A model generated the notes under the pieces. That model searched no databases. It had not been told where the DNA came from and saw only the letters and a list, made by a program, of their open reading frames with translations. Source: Zygnema cylindricum (lineage: Eukaryota > Streptophyta > Zygnematophyceae > Zygnematales > Zygnemataceae). Taken from it: 64,000 bases of DNA. Position numbers and translations under genes: made by a program. Each line of letters opens with the position of its first letter. The stretch's first letter is position 1. Below are positions 12,001-22,940 of the stretch, piece after piece. Where the stretch lies: positions 1 to 64,000 of the forward strand of contig JBBHKE010001339.1 of NCBI GenBank assembly GCA_037447655.1, given 5' to 3'.

Positions 12001-12970
12001 GGGTACGTCCCCATGTATTAAAGTATTGACTGTATTCTGTCGTTTTCACCCAAAACGCAGTTCCGTACGAGAAAAACATTTAGCCGTACAAAAAAATCAA
12101 TTCTTTAAAATTACAACAAACGTCAAGTCGATACTTTGAATGTACTTCATGTTTGTCGTCATGTTAGCGAATTATGGCATTTTCCTTTTTTCGACCCCCG
12201 GGCAAGAGAATCCAGCCCGTCAAAAAACTTCATCAAAAATCGCCTCGCGAGTGGATTTCAGGGAAAGTATCACGCAAACAACGAATGAAAAACGGTCCAC
12301 GCACCCTCCACACGAGTTGGAAAAATTTAGGACGAGGGAGAGCACTCGCTATTTTTCTCTCTGCCCGTCAAGTGTATGTACGAAAAAGACGAAAATGTAC
12401 GAAAAAAATTTGCACGGGTTTCGGATCTCCACTTTTATTCATGGGTCCTTTGCAGAATTTTGTGTCGTCGTCGCCTAACCCGTCTCCCTCATACACTATC
12501 GCTTTTATCTTACACTTTTTTAAATGAGGCACAAAAATACTGGTATGAAATAAATTATACTTGAAAAAAAAAAAATTGACTACCTTTATGTATTTTTATG
12601 CCAAGTCGAGTGAGAAAAGTCGAAAAACAAAATCGGATAGCCATGGTTGAAAGTTCTTGAATTTGTGACATTGACGTTCTCACAAGTGTCACAATGGCGC
12701 AAAACGCGCAAAACCCTAAACGTCTACAATGTCACAAAATTACAAAACTCTATAAGTCTACAACTGTTATTAATTTTGTTAGCGTCACTGATTTTCAAAA
12801 ATTCCGTATTTGTCTTCATCCGTCACAAAGTTGTACCTACGTCTACAACCATCACATGTCAAAGTTTCGATTTCATTTTCGCACATTGGGACACTCTGCA
12901 AAGTAGTACACAGAATACTACTACATTCTAGAATACTTTATCAAAGTACTGATTACATGGGGAAGTACCC
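12001..12970 (+). mobile_element. Family C DNA transposon, copy C3
   Basis: The termini are GGGTACGTCCCCATGTA and TACATGGGGAAGTACCC. The interior matches 15286-16203 and 51240-52176 nearly end to end: GTTTGTCGTCATG, TTCGACCCCCGGGCAA, the central palindrome here degraded at 12236-12258, the CGGA(T/C)CTCCACTTT segment and repeated GTCACA/TCTACAA words. Immediate flanks (CGC and TAA) do not match, so the target duplication is lost or the copy is nested. Confidence 0.75.
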
Positions 12971-13895
12971 TAAGCGCAATTTCAAATGCAATAAAGTAAG
13001 GGTTTTTCCTTTTCATTTTCCTCCAAAACTTAGCCCGCAACGAGAAAATCACCTACCAAAAAAACGAAATTACCACTGTACAATTTGCGTCAGCTTCAAA
13101 CTTCAAATGTACTGTCATTTGTCATTGAGCCCGTTTTGACCAACTTTCACTTCCCTCCAACTCATCTTCAAAATTTTACTCAAATCACCTCGCGAGGGGA
13201 TAATAACTAAAGTTTCGTGATGAGAACGAATAAGCAGACATTGTCGCACGCGTCAAAGGTTTTTTAAACTTTTTTTTGCCGTACGCGGAGTAGCAAAAAA
13301 AAAAATCACTCTCCATTTCCAACCTGTACGGACTTATTTCCGTGGGGCCGTGGAGCGGTCTCGAGCAACGGATGTCAATCCACAAAAGCGAAGTCCATCA
13401 AGGCGCCTCTTTCTCTCTCTCCCTCTCTCACTACAACATCTATCTCACTATCATTGCAATGAAAAAATGCAATAATGGTATCGAATGAAAAAATTTCTAA
13501 AAAATATTACATTTAATAGTATTCGGTCGAATTTTGATGGCAAGTAGAGTGAGAAAGGACACAAAAACAAACTCGGGAAACCATGGCGGAAAGATTTAGA
13601 ATTAGTGACGTCGACGCTATCATAGTGAGTGTGACGTCAAAATGTCACAAACCCTAAACATCTACAATGTCACACGAAACTACACGCCAACAACCGTTGT
13701 TATTTTGAAAACTTCATCAAGCATAGCAAGTTTTTTAGTCGTCTACAACCGTCATGAATTTCACCCGCAACTACATCCGTCACAATTTAAAGTAAATGTT
13801 CAATTGCGTTACAGCGGAACGCTCTAAAAGTATTACGGAAAAACTTCGCTAGAAAACAACGTGACAAAAATAAGTTTCAGTTACATGGGAAAGTG
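12971..13895 (+). mobile_element. Family C/D-related DNA transposon, abutting C3
   Basis: It begins directly after C3 with AATAAAGTAAGGGTTTTT-CCAAAACTTAGCC and ends at GTTACATGGGAAAGTGCC, the same right terminus as 14215-15178. A degraded central palindrome (AAATCACCTCGCGAGGGG) lies at 13182-13197. The rest carries the family GTCACA/TCTACAA words. No reading frame of note. Confidence 0.6.
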
Positions 13896-14214
13896 CCATG
13901 AGGGTGTAATTACATCAAACAAAAAGTGAGGTATATTACATAATGTTTTACTTGAACGTACCATGTCAAACTATTTTTTCGTGAGTTTTTTGAAAACAAC
14001 ATTATAGAAGATAAGAGTACAATTCTCCAAGGGTCCGGGAGAAAACATTGACCGTCCGATTACACTAAATGTATTACATAAATATCGTTGTTCGTATAAT
14101 TACAAAGACCTCCCAATGTAACCTTACCGAATGGGACATCTTTGTAATTGTACAGACAACAATATTTACGTAATACAGAGGCCTCAGTTACAATGGGTAA
14201 CGGTTGTAAATAAT
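13896..14214 (+). mobile_element. Family B DNA transposon, internally deleted copy B4
   Basis: The first 170 bp match the left arm of the intact family B element at 52937-53603: AAAAGTGAGGT, CCGTACCATG-like segment, TTTTCGTGAGTTT, AACAACATTA and GACCGTCCGATTACA. The sequence then jumps to the right-arm words ATTACA-AGACCTCC-ATGTAACC. The central palindrome is gone. A second right-arm-like word pair (AATACAGAGGCCTC) follows. Confidence 0.6.
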
Positions 14215-15178
14215 GGCACTTTCCCTTGTGATAAAGTTAAGGTGTTTTTCTATCGTTCTCTTCTAAAACTTAGCCCTAAACGACAAAATCCGCAACCGTA
14301 CAAAAAATTGAATGTAACACATTATAATTTGCGTTACTTTTAAACTTTAAATGTACTTCAGTTTGTCGTCTAGCGCGATGGAGTTTGTCGTCTAGCACGT
14401 TTTGACCCACTTGAGCGTCCTTCCAACTCATCTTCAAACTTCTTATAAAATCACCTCGCGAGGTGATTTTAAATAAAATTCCATGATGTGAGCGGAAAGG
14501 CAGATAATGTTGCACGCGTCGGAGGTTTTTAACAATTTTTGTGCGCGGATTACCAACAAAAAAAAAACACTGGACGTTTCCAGCTTGTAAATGACTTTTG
14601 TCAGTGCCTTTTTTTCCGTACATGGGTCGTGAAGGGGTCTCGACCAGCAGACGCCATTTCGCAAAAGTGAACTGCGTGAAAGCGCCTCTTTATCTCTCTC
14701 CCTCTCGTGCTACCGCGTCTATCTCACTATTATTGCAATGAAAAATGTCAATAATGGTATCAAATGAGAGATCTCTAAAAATGATTTATTTTTACTATCA
14801 TTGGGCGTATTTTGATGGCAAGTAGAGTGAGAAATGACAAAAAAACACAATCGGAAAACCATGGCGGAAAGTTTTAGAATTTGTGACGTCGGCGCTGTCA
14901 CAATTGAGCATGACGTCAAAATCTCACCAACCCTAAACATCTACAATGTCACAAGTAACTAGACGCCTACAACCGTCGCTATTTTGTAAACGTCATCAAT
15001 TGTTGCAAGTTTGGTAGTCGTCTACAAACATCACAAATTACACCCACGTCTACATCCGTCACAATCTAAAGTAACAAGTTAATTGCGTTACATCGGAATG
15101 CTCTAAAAGTAGTACGGAGAATCTTCGCTAAAAAAACAAATTTTCAAGACTACGTTTCGATTACATGGGAAAGTGCTC
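14215..15178 (+). mobile_element. Family D DNA transposon, copy D1
   Basis: The termini GGCACTTTCCCTTGTG and TTACATGGGAAAGTGCT are diverged inverted repeats. The middle contains a perfect 24-bp palindrome at 14447-14470 (arm AAAATCACCTCG). Downstream are the AATTTTTGTGCGCGGAT segment, the CTCTCTCCCTCTC tract, GGAAAACCATGGCGGAAAG and the GTCACA/TCTACAA word field shared with families C and D. No transposase is encoded. Confidence 0.7.
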
Positions 15179-15285
15179 TAAGTTGTTTTCTACGTGTCTT
15201 GATCTGAGAGTCTCCACGTAGGTTGAGGATCCAATCTTTAAAATCGTCAAATATTTTGAAACCGACCAATTTCGTTTCAAAAGCT

Positions 15286-16203
15286 GGGTACGTCCCCATG
15301 TATTAAAGTATCTACATTTCTCTGTCTTTTTGCCCTAAAATTTAGGGAACTTTGACAAAAACTTTAGCCGTACGAAAAAATCATTTTTGCCAAAGTTAAG
15401 TAAACGTCAATTCATACTTTGGATGCACGGCGTGTTTGTCGTCATGTGAACGCATTTTGGCGTTTTCCCTTTTTCGACCCCCGGGCAAAAGAGTCTAGCC
15501 CAAAAAAAAACTTCATCCAAAATCACCTCGAGGGGGTGATTTTAGTTCAAGTACCGCCCAAACAGCGAATGAAAAATGACCCACGCACGCGCCACAAGAG
15601 TGTGAAAATTTTAGGACGAGGAAGAGTCCTCGCTGTTTTTCTCCGTGCCCGTCACGTGCATGTACGGAAAAAAATTTGTGGGGGTCTCGGACCTCCACTT
15701 TCATTCATGGGGTCTTTTGCACAAATTTGCGCCGTTGTCCCCTCTCCCCTCTCCCTCCCACACCATCGCTTTTATCTCACACATTTTAGAATGAGGGAAG
15801 ACAATATTGGTATAAAATGAAAGATCTTTTAAAAATATTATTTTTGACAATTTTTAGGTTTTTTTTTAATGGCAAGTCAAGCGAGAAAAGTAGAAAAAAC
15901 GAAATCGGAAAACCATGGCAGAAAGTTATTGAATCAGTGACGTCGACGTTGTCACAAGTGAGCGTGACGTCACAATGTCACTAAACCCTAAACATGTACG
16001 ATTTCACAAAAATCTAGACGTCTACAACTGTCGCTATTTTTGTTGGCGTCACTAATCGTCGAAAGTTTCGTAGTCGCCTTTAATCGTCACAATTTGTACC
16101 TACGTCTACAACCGTCACATTGACGCTCTTCAAAGTAGTACGGAGAATCTATACTACAGTCCAAAATACTTTGCCAAAGTACCGATTACATGGGGACATA
16201 CCC
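15286..16203 (+). mobile_element. Family C DNA transposon, copy C2
   Basis: The termini GGGTACGTCCCCATGTA and TACATGGGGACATACCC form an inverted repeat with one mismatch. The body is very similar to C1 (51240-52176), with the central imperfect palindrome at 15519-15542 (AAAATCACCTCG, then AGGGGGTGATTTT). The flanks GCT and TCT do not agree, so the target duplication is not preserved. Confidence 0.8.
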
Positions 16204-16513
16204 TCTGTACTTGCGTATTATGTACTTGTACTTTCGCAGCTGAATTTGAAACGACAAAAAATAGCGCTCCAAACCATGAATCTGGAAGGAAGGCAAAATT
16301 GTACTTTTGGAAGGAAGCCAAAACCGTACTTCATTTAGTAGGAAAGCAAAAAATGTACTTCTTTTCGGCAAAGATTTTCCGGTCACCTTGCCCGAAGGCA
16401 CGTGACTTTGGCGACGAGATAAAATTTTAATAATTCAGCGGCTCATCGTCGCACATCATCGTCGCACCTCTATCATCCAGGTGCAGCGATTCTACAGGTC
16501 CTGTGATGGTGTA

Positions 16514-17551
16514 TGTAGAAACTAATGGTTTTATTAGTATTTTCTAGGTCTCAAAAGAAATATAGAAGTCAAGGCAGTCTATCTCTAACTTCTCTCTCCA
16601 ACTCTCCAACTTGTCGCAGTCACTGAGAAATTGGAGAGGAAGCTAGAGCCATGGCTACCTTGGCTATCCTGAGGTTTACGGGAATTTTATATTAGGATTT
16701 ATTTATTTATTTAAAAGGTATGTGCCGGCGGCAGGATTTGATCCTTGTACCTACCGGCCGGCAGACAGGAAATAGCCGGTAGCCCTAGCCGTTAAGTCTA
16801 GGATTAGTGTTACGTAGTATATAGTTTGATAATTAGATAAACATGTATACGTATGATAATTCATTTAACTATAAACAGATTACGGGATACATAGATCCGG
16901 TAATATATACGGTACGGACTAAAATCAATACCGCGCATTTGTTTCGTAAGTGAAACAAATACCGCGCATGTATTTATTATGGCTAAGATTAAATCCGAAT
17001 TTAATCGGACGGCCGTGATTAGCGCCGAGATCGCGGAGGAAGATTTCGGCGGTTTGTGGCCATCGCCACATCGGATGACGCGTGGCGAAATTCCGTTGGA
17101 TTGTGGAATCTCCGGAGATTACGGCACCGAATCCGGATTTGACATGTGTCGACATTTTGGCCATGTCGTACAATGTCCGTACATAAAGTACACCGGTAGC
17201 TGTACTTTTGCGTACGGAACTCAATTCTGATTGGTTCCGTACACCAGTAGATAGAGTCTGTGAGAGAGATAGGACTTAGAAAAATTAGAAGATAGGACCC
17301 CCTCTCCCAGAGAGCTTCTGTACAAAAGGTCAACTTTGACCCTCCATAACTTACTGCTCAGGGGAGCAAATTCAGAGATTCTTTTTGCTATTGACTCAAG
17401 GGAGTCTTGCCTTCACAGGGGTGCAGGTGGTCAGGGTTTTTGTCTGCCAGGGTGGCAGTTATTCTTGCTGAAACACAAAGGGGTCAGGATTATCTTAGAG
17501 GCTTCTTGGAAGCTGTCTACTCTGAGGACTTATGGAGGTCTCAGAGTTTCA
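16514..17551 (+). repeat. 5' LTR of the Copia element
   Basis: 1,038 bp, TG...CA ends. It carries an imperfect inverted repeat rich in CCGTAC/GTACGG near 17165-17240. The antisense strand of about 16720-16800 has a tRNA-like B-box word (GGATCAAATCC). The first in-frame ATG of the polyprotein (17532) lies inside its last 20 bp, so the transcript start must be upstream of that. Confidence 0.95.
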
Positions 17552-20500
17552 GGTTATGGGCCCACCCTCTAGGGTACCAATCTTTAATGGAACTGGCTTC
17601 ATATACTGGGAAAGTATGATGATAGGAGCTCTATGCGAAAAAAGGTTTTGGGGGATAGTGAGTGGACGGTTGGGGCGTCCATCAAGTCTTGGAATTCCTC
17701 CAGGGTTTGGAGGAACCAGATTCACCAGGAAAGAGGACCCACCTTCAACGGAGGAAACAAAAGAAGGAGAGGTGGTGGACAAAGGAAAGGAGAAGGAGAC
17801 GACCACACCAATAGCAACTGGTTCGACATTCATGTCACCTATTCCGAGGAATGAGGAGAATGATACTGAAACCTGGGACTTCAACAATATGGCGGCAAAG
17901 CACTTCATCCTACGCCATCTCACTCAAGGACTTGCATGTCCTCATTTGCAGGTAGAAAGGGCATCCGATCTTTGGATGGCTCTCATAGAGATGTACCGAA
18001 GTGGTACGATTCAGCAACAACAGTTGGCTGATCAGAAAGTTAAGGAGTATGTATACAAAGGGGGAAATATGTTGGATTTTTGCAATGAGCTTGCTACACT
18101 CTTCATGGAGCTACAGAGTGCGGGAAAAGATTTTAGTGAAAAAGAAAAGGTTAACTGTTTACTGATGAAGTTACCTGATGAGTTCGTGAACATAGTTTAC
18201 CGTGTGCAGGACTTGCCTGACTCAAGGTGGATATGGAACTCAGTGGTAGGAATGATTCTCGTTCAAGAGAATACAATTGAGATCCGAAGGGGAGGAAAGA
18301 GTGGCCAAGCCTTGGCAACAGCAACTGATTGGAGGAACAGGGATTCCCGAAAACCAGTCGGAAACTATGGGGGTAGGGAGCAAAAAAAACAGGCCGATGA
18401 GTTCGAACCAAGGGCTCCCAAAGGACTATGTCACTTTTGTAAGAAACCGGGGCACTATATGGCAGAATGCACTAAGCTAACCGAGCTTCGGTTAAAGGAG
18501 GGGCAGACCGGTGGTACCCCGAGAGGAAAGAAAAAGGCCCTTGTCACACAGGTACTTGAGGCTGAATCCGAGGACGAGGACGATGAGCTCCTTTTGGATG
18601 AGGAGTTGGAGGCGAAAAATGAGGTCGAAATTCCACGAAGGCAGAAATGTGCTTACGGTGGATTGAAAGGTGAAGCAGGCTGGATTGTAGATTCAGGTGC
18701 CTCCATGCACATGTGTAAGGATAGACACCTGTTCACTAAGATAAGAAAGATTCCCACCGTAGAGATAGAGTACGGGGATGGGAGGATAGTCACCACTACT
18801 CTTGTAGGATTGGTAGATCTAAAAGTGTTAGTAGAAGGAAAGACATCCATATTAACATTCTCCGATGTATTGTTTATTCCGGAGCTGAACAAAAATCTTA
18901 TCTCTACATCAGTATTAGATGATAAAGGTTTTTTTACTAGCACTAGGGAAGGAGTCTTTACTGCTAGTTTTGAGGATGATGTCTATTTCATTGCTGAGAA
19001 AGGTAGCCATGGGATGTTTAGGCTGATCTTAAGTAATGAAAAGAAGAAACTTTATTATGCTGGTGTTCATGATATTATGATGTGGCATAAGAGGCTTGGG
19101 CATGTGAATCTAGATAAGTTAAGAGAGATGAAAAAGATGGGAGTGGTGGAAGGGATTCAGTTCAGTGAGAGTGATGATATAAGTGATTGTAGTGGATGTG
19201 CTCAAGGTAAAGCACACAGATTACCCTTTCCTAAGTCAGCCACCTATAAGGGAGAAAAAATTCTAGATCTAGTACACACAGATATTTGGGGACCGGCTAA
19301 AGTGCCCTCACCGGGGGGGAAGAGATTTATGATGACTATAACTGATGATTGGTCTCGGTATTCCCGGGTATATTTTTTGAAAAACAAGTCCGAAGCTGAG
19401 GATTGTTTTAGACAATATAAAGCATGGAGCGAAAAACTCCATGAAACTCCAATCAAGAGAGTAAGGAGTGACAATGGTGGAGAGTATACTTCTAACCAGT
19501 TTGAGGATTTTTTGAGGGAAGATGGGGTTCAACACCAAAAGACAGTTCCAGAAAATCCGGAACAGAATGGGGTAGCTGAAAGGTTAAATAGAACACTAAG
19601 TGATAGTGCTAGAAGTATGTTGTCAGATAAAAAGATAGGGAAAAGGTTTTGGGCAGAAGCAATGAACTGTGCTAATTACCTCAAGAATAGAGTTCTTACT
19701 TCAGCTATAAGAGATCAAACACCTTATGAGAGATGGACAGGCCGGAAACCAGACATATCTCACTTAAAGGTTTTCGGCAGTCAAGTGTTCAGCCTAGATA
19801 CTGATCGGTCCAATTGGAAGCTAGATCCTAAAGGAAAACCGGGATACTTATTAGGATATGATGAGGATGTTAAAGGATATAGAGTTTATGATCTAAAAGG
19901 GGAAGATATAATCCTAGTAAAGAATCTAGTAGTAATGGATGAAGGAAAGTCTGTGGATCCCTTCAAATATACGAAGTCAGTAAAAATCAGATTTGAGTCA
20001 GAAAATTCCGATGACTTTGAGCTTCCTAACTTTCCAGGTTTTAGAGAAGATGACATTCTTGCAGGTACAAATCAGACCGAAAAGGACTCGGCTGTGGAAA
20101 CTCCAGTGACAACTCTACTCGAAGCGGAAGACGTGGTAGAAATTGATTCGGAATCAAGGGATAGGGGAGAAGCCGAGTTTGTTCGAAAGAATCCACGAGA
20201 ACCATCTATTCCGGCCTCAGATTTTGAAGGGGGGAGGAGAAGTAGCAAAAGACTGCAAGAAAAACAGGTTAATAACAAGGTAACTAAACTATCTCATCAA
20301 GATGAACCTCAAACTTATGGAGAAGCGATGACTTGTCCAGAAAGAAACCGGTGGAAGACAGCCATCAATGAGGAGATGGCTTCAATCATGGCAGCCGATA
20401 CTTGGGAGCTGGTGGACTGTCCACCTAACCGAAAACCAATCGGTTGTAAGTGGGTTTTCAAACTAAAACTGAACCCAGATAACACAATCGAGCGCTACAA

Positions 20501-21890
20501 GGCCAGATTAGTGGCAAAGGGATTTACACAAAAGGAAGGAATTGACTACGAGGAAACCTTTGCCCCGGTGGTCAGATTTCCCTCCGTCCGCATACTTCTC
20601 AGTTTAGCAGCGGCGGAAGACATGGAAGTGCATCAGATGGACATCAAGACAGCCTTTTTGCATGGAGAATTAGAAGAGGAGATCTTCATGCGACAACCCG
20701 AAGGTTTTGTGGAGGAAGGAGAGGAGAGTAAGGTATGCCGGCTGATTAAATCTCTTTATGGTTTGAAACAGGCACCTCGACAATGGAATAAGAAGCTTGA
20801 TGAGTTTCTTACCGGTCTGGGATATATTCGGATCAGCTCAGATCACTCAATCTATGTTTTCGAAGATGAGGAAGGTTTGATATTTATTGCAATTTATGTT
20901 GATGATTTGCTTGTATTAAGTAAATCAATGGAAAAAATTAACAAACTGAAAACCGATCTTAAGGGGAGATTTGAAATGAAGGATATGGGAGAAGCAAGAT
21001 ATATTTTGGGAATTCAAGTAGAGAGAGACCGAAAAAGGAAAATTATAAGATTGACTCAAAAGGAAGCAATAGGGAACATGCTTGAAAAATTTCAAATGGA
21101 TAAAGCTAATAGTTGTACAACTCCAATGGAGTTGAAGAAGGGAAGTGAGGGGAGTGAGGAAGAAGGAGTAATAGTCTTAGACGAGGAATTATCTCCTGAT
21201 GAACAGAAGTTCATGCAGACTATTCCTTACAGGCAAGTAGTGGGAAGTCTAATCTATTTTATGAATTGTACCCGGCCGGATTTAGCTGCAGCTGTAGGAG
21301 TGCTGAGTAGAAGTCTAAATGCTCCCACTAAAAAGGATTGGGAGGCAGCTAAGAGAGTCCTTAGATATTTGGTAGGAACTAGAGATCTATGGTTGCATTT
21401 GGGTGGGGAGAATACTGACATCACTACTTGGAGTGATGCCAGTTATGGTGATGCTCCGATGAGGAGATGTACTTCTGGATATGTATTATATGTGGGTGAT
21501 GGGGCTTGCTGTTGGAGTAGCAAACAGCAAAAGGTTATTGCTCAGTCCACCATGGAGGCTGAGTATATGGCCTCTTGCTCTGCTGTAAAAGAATTGATGT
21601 GGGTCAAGTCTTTGCTTGGTGAGCTTGGTCACCTTAAGAGTGGTGTGCAGAAAATATTTTGTGATAATCAGGCAGCAATCGCTATTTTTGCCAATCCTAA
21701 ACACCATTTTAAAGCCAAACACATGGACATCAGACTCAGCTTTGTTAGAGAGAAAGTAGAAAACAAAATAATCAGTTTAGAGTACAGACCAGATAGTGAG
21801 ATGGTAGCAGATATGATGACCAAACCTGTGCCTTCCCCTAAGCTAATTTTTTGCAGGGAGAAGTGTGGTCTGAAATTAAAGATTGACTAG
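17532..21890 (+). CDS. Copia gag-pol polyprotein, intact (1,452 aa from the first ATG)
   Basis: One frame encodes all products in Copia order. Gag (UBN2-like) spans about residues 1-290. A CCHC zinc knuckle (CHFC-GHYMAEC) starts at 300. Protease has DSGAS at 387. A GAG-pre-integrase segment (WHKRLGH, then C-x2-C) lies near 515-565. Integrase shows D584, D647 and E683, the D,D-35-E spacing. The reverse transcriptase YVDD is at 1122-1125. RNase H has WSDASYGD near 1300 and STMEAEYMA further on. The first ATG (17532) lies in the LTR. A second in-frame ATG at 17556 lies within the primer-binding site and is the likelier start, since a transcript beginning within the LTR would retain it. No stop or frameshift was seen. 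Confidence 0.95.
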   Translation: MEVSEFQVMGPPSRVPIFNGTGFIYWESMMIGALCEKRFWGIVSGRLGRPSSLGIPPGFGGTRFTRKEDPPSTEETKEGEVVDKGKEKETTTPIATGSTFMSPIPRNEENDTETWDFNNMAAKHFILRHLTQGLACPHLQVERASDLWMALIEMYRSGTIQQQQLADQKVKEYVYKGGNMLDFCNELATLFMELQSAGKDFSEKEKVNCLLMKLPDEFVNIVYRVQDLPDSRWIWNSVVGMILVQENTIEIRRGGKSGQALATATDWRNRDSRKPVGNYGGREQKKQADEFEPRAPKGLCHFCKKPGHYMAECTKLTELRLKEGQTGGTPRGKKKALVTQVLEAESEDEDDELLLDEELEAKNEVEIPRRQKCAYGGLKGEAGWIVDSGASMHMCKDRHLFTKIRKIPTVEIEYGDGRIVTTTLVGLVDLKVLVEGKTSILTFSDVLFIPELNKNLISTSVLDDKGFFTSTREGVFTASFEDDVYFIAEKGSHGMFRLILSNEKKKLYYAGVHDIMMWHKRLGHVNLDKLREMKKMGVVEGIQFSESDDISDCSGCAQGKAHRLPFPKSATYKGEKILDLVHTDIWGPAKVPSPGGKRFMMTITDDWSRYSRVYFLKNKSEAEDCFRQYKAWSEKLHETPIKRVRSDNGGEYTSNQFEDFLREDGVQHQKTVPENPEQNGVAERLNRTLSDSARSMLSDKKIGKRFWAEAMNCANYLKNRVLTSAIRDQTPYERWTGRKPDISHLKVFGSQVFSLDTDRSNWKLDPKGKPGYLLGYDEDVKGYRVYDLKGEDIILVKNLVVMDEGKSVDPFKYTKSVKIRFESENSDDFELPNFPGFREDDILAGTNQTEKDSAVETPVTTLLEAEDVVEIDSESRDRGEAEFVRKNPREPSIPASDFEGGRRSSKRLQEKQVNNKVTKLSHQDEPQTYGEAMTCPERNRWKTAINEEMASIMAADTWELVDCPPNRKPIGCKWVFKLKLNPDNTIERYKARLVAKGFTQKEGIDYEETFAPVVRFPSVRILLSLAAAEDMEVHQMDIKTAFLHGELEEEIFMRQPEGFVEEGEESKVCRLIKSLYGLKQAPRQWNKKLDEFLTGLGYIRISSDHSIYVFEDEEGLIFIAIYVDDLLVLSKSMEKINKLKTDLKGRFEMKDMGEARYILGIQVERDRKRKIIRLTQKEAIGNMLEKFQMDKANSCTTPMELKKGSEGSEEEGVIVLDEELSPDEQKFMQTIPYRQVVGSLIYFMNCTRPDLAAAVGVLSRSLNAPTKKDWEAAKRVLRYLVGTRDLWLHLGGENTDITTWSDASYGDAPMRRCTSGYVLYVGDGACCWSSKQQKVIAQSTMEAEYMASCSAVKELMWVKSLLGELGHLKSGVQKIFCDNQAAIAIFANPKHHFKAKHMDIRLSFVREKVENKIISLEYRPDSEMVADMMTKPVPSPKLIFCREKCGLKLKID
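17552..17566 (+). promoter_or_regulatory. Primer-binding site matching the anticodon region of initiator tRNA-Met
   Basis: The 15 bp GGTTATGGGCCCACC directly follow the 5' LTR. They are the exact complement of the anticodon stem-loop of plant initiator tRNA-Met as I recall it (GGTGGGCC-CAU-AACC, about nucleotides 26-40). They do not match a tRNA 3' end, which would begin TGG and pair with CCA. Drosophila copia is known to prime from a 5' half of the same tRNA. The site overlaps the start of the gag frame. Confidence 0.8.
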
Positions 21891-21903
21891 AAAATAAGGG
21901 GAG
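21891..21903 (+). promoter_or_regulatory. Polypurine tract of the Copia element
   Basis: The purine run AAAATAAGGGGAG sits immediately after the polyprotein stop and directly abuts the TG of the 3' LTR. It is the expected plus-strand primer for reverse transcription. The antisense remnant at 38174-38186 has the same AATAAGGGGAG. Confidence 0.85.
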
Positions 21904-22940
21904 TGTAGAAACTAATGGTTTTATTAGTATTTTCTAGGTCTGAAAAGAAATATAGAAGTCAAGGCAGTCTATCTCTAACTTCTCTCTCCAACTCTCAAAC
22001 TTGTCGCAGTCACTGAGAAATTGGAGAGGAAGCTAGAGCCATGGCTACCTTGGCTATCCTGAGGTTTACGGGAATTTTATATTAGGATTTATTTATTTAT
22101 TTAAAAGGTATGTGCCGGCGGCAGGATTTGATCCTTGTACCTACCGGCCGGCAGACAGGAAATAGCCGGTAGCCCTAGCCGTTAAGTCTAGGATTAGTGT
22201 TACGTAGTATATAGTTTGATAATTAGATAAACATGTATACGTATGATAATTCATTTAACTATAAACAGATTACGGGATACATAGATCCGGTAATATATAC
22301 GGTACGGACTAAAATCAATACCGCGCATTTGTTTCGTAAGTGAAACAAATACCGCGCATGTATTTATTACGGCTAAGATTAAATCCGAATTTAATCGGAC
22401 GGCCGTGATTAGCGCCGAGATCGCGGAGGAAGATTTCGGCGGTTTGTGGCCATCGCCACATCGGATGACGCGTGGCGAAATTCCGTTGGATTGTGGAATC
22501 TCCGGAGATTACGGCACCGAATCCGGATTTGACATGTGTCGACATTTTGGCCATGTCGTACAATGTCCGTACATAAAGTACACCGGTAGCTGTACTTTTG
22601 CGTACGGAACTCAATTCTGATTGGTTCCGTACACCAGTAGATAGAGTCTGTGAGAGAGATAGGACTTAGAAAAATTAGAAGATAGGACCCCCTCTCCCAG
22701 AGAGCTTCTGTACAAAAGGTCAACTTTGACCCTCCATAACTTACTGCTCAGGGGAGCAAATTCAGAGATTCTTTTTGCTATCGACTCAGGGGAGTCTTGC
22801 CTTCACAGGGGTGCAGGTGGTCAGGGTTTTTGTCTGCCAGGGTGGCAGTTATTCTTGCTGAAACACAAAGGGGTCAGGATTATCCTAGAGGCTTCTTGGA
22901 AGTGTCTACTCTGAGGACTTATGGAGGTCTCAGAGTTTCA
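21904..22940 (+). repeat. 3' LTR of the Copia element
   Basis: 1,037 bp, nearly identical to the 5' LTR. Differences seen by eye include C/G near the start, CTCC/CTCA, TATGG/TACGG, ATTGACTCAAGG/ATCGACTCAGGG, TCTTAG/TCCTAG and a one-base deletion near the end. It is followed by the GTGTA duplication. Confidence 0.95.

Larger units (their letters stand above)
16514..22940 (+). mobile_element. Complete Ty1/Copia LTR retrotransposon
   Basis: Two LTRs (16514-17551 and 21904-22940) bracket a single gag-pol frame. A perfect 5-bp target duplication GTGTA flanks it (16509-16513 and 22941-22945). LTRs begin TGTAG and end TTTCA. The internal part starts with a 15-bp primer-binding site and ends with a polypurine tract. 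By eye the LTRs differ at about six substitutions and one 1-bp indel over 1,037 bp, so insertion is recent. With the uninterrupted frame, this copy could still be active. A related but diverged antisense remnant lies at 37174-38403. Confidence 0.96.

Noticed and set aside
16925-17333. Minus-strand frames of 99-104 codons repeated at 22315-22723
   Set aside because: They lie inside the two LTRs, appear twice only because the LTR is duplicated, and show no domain.
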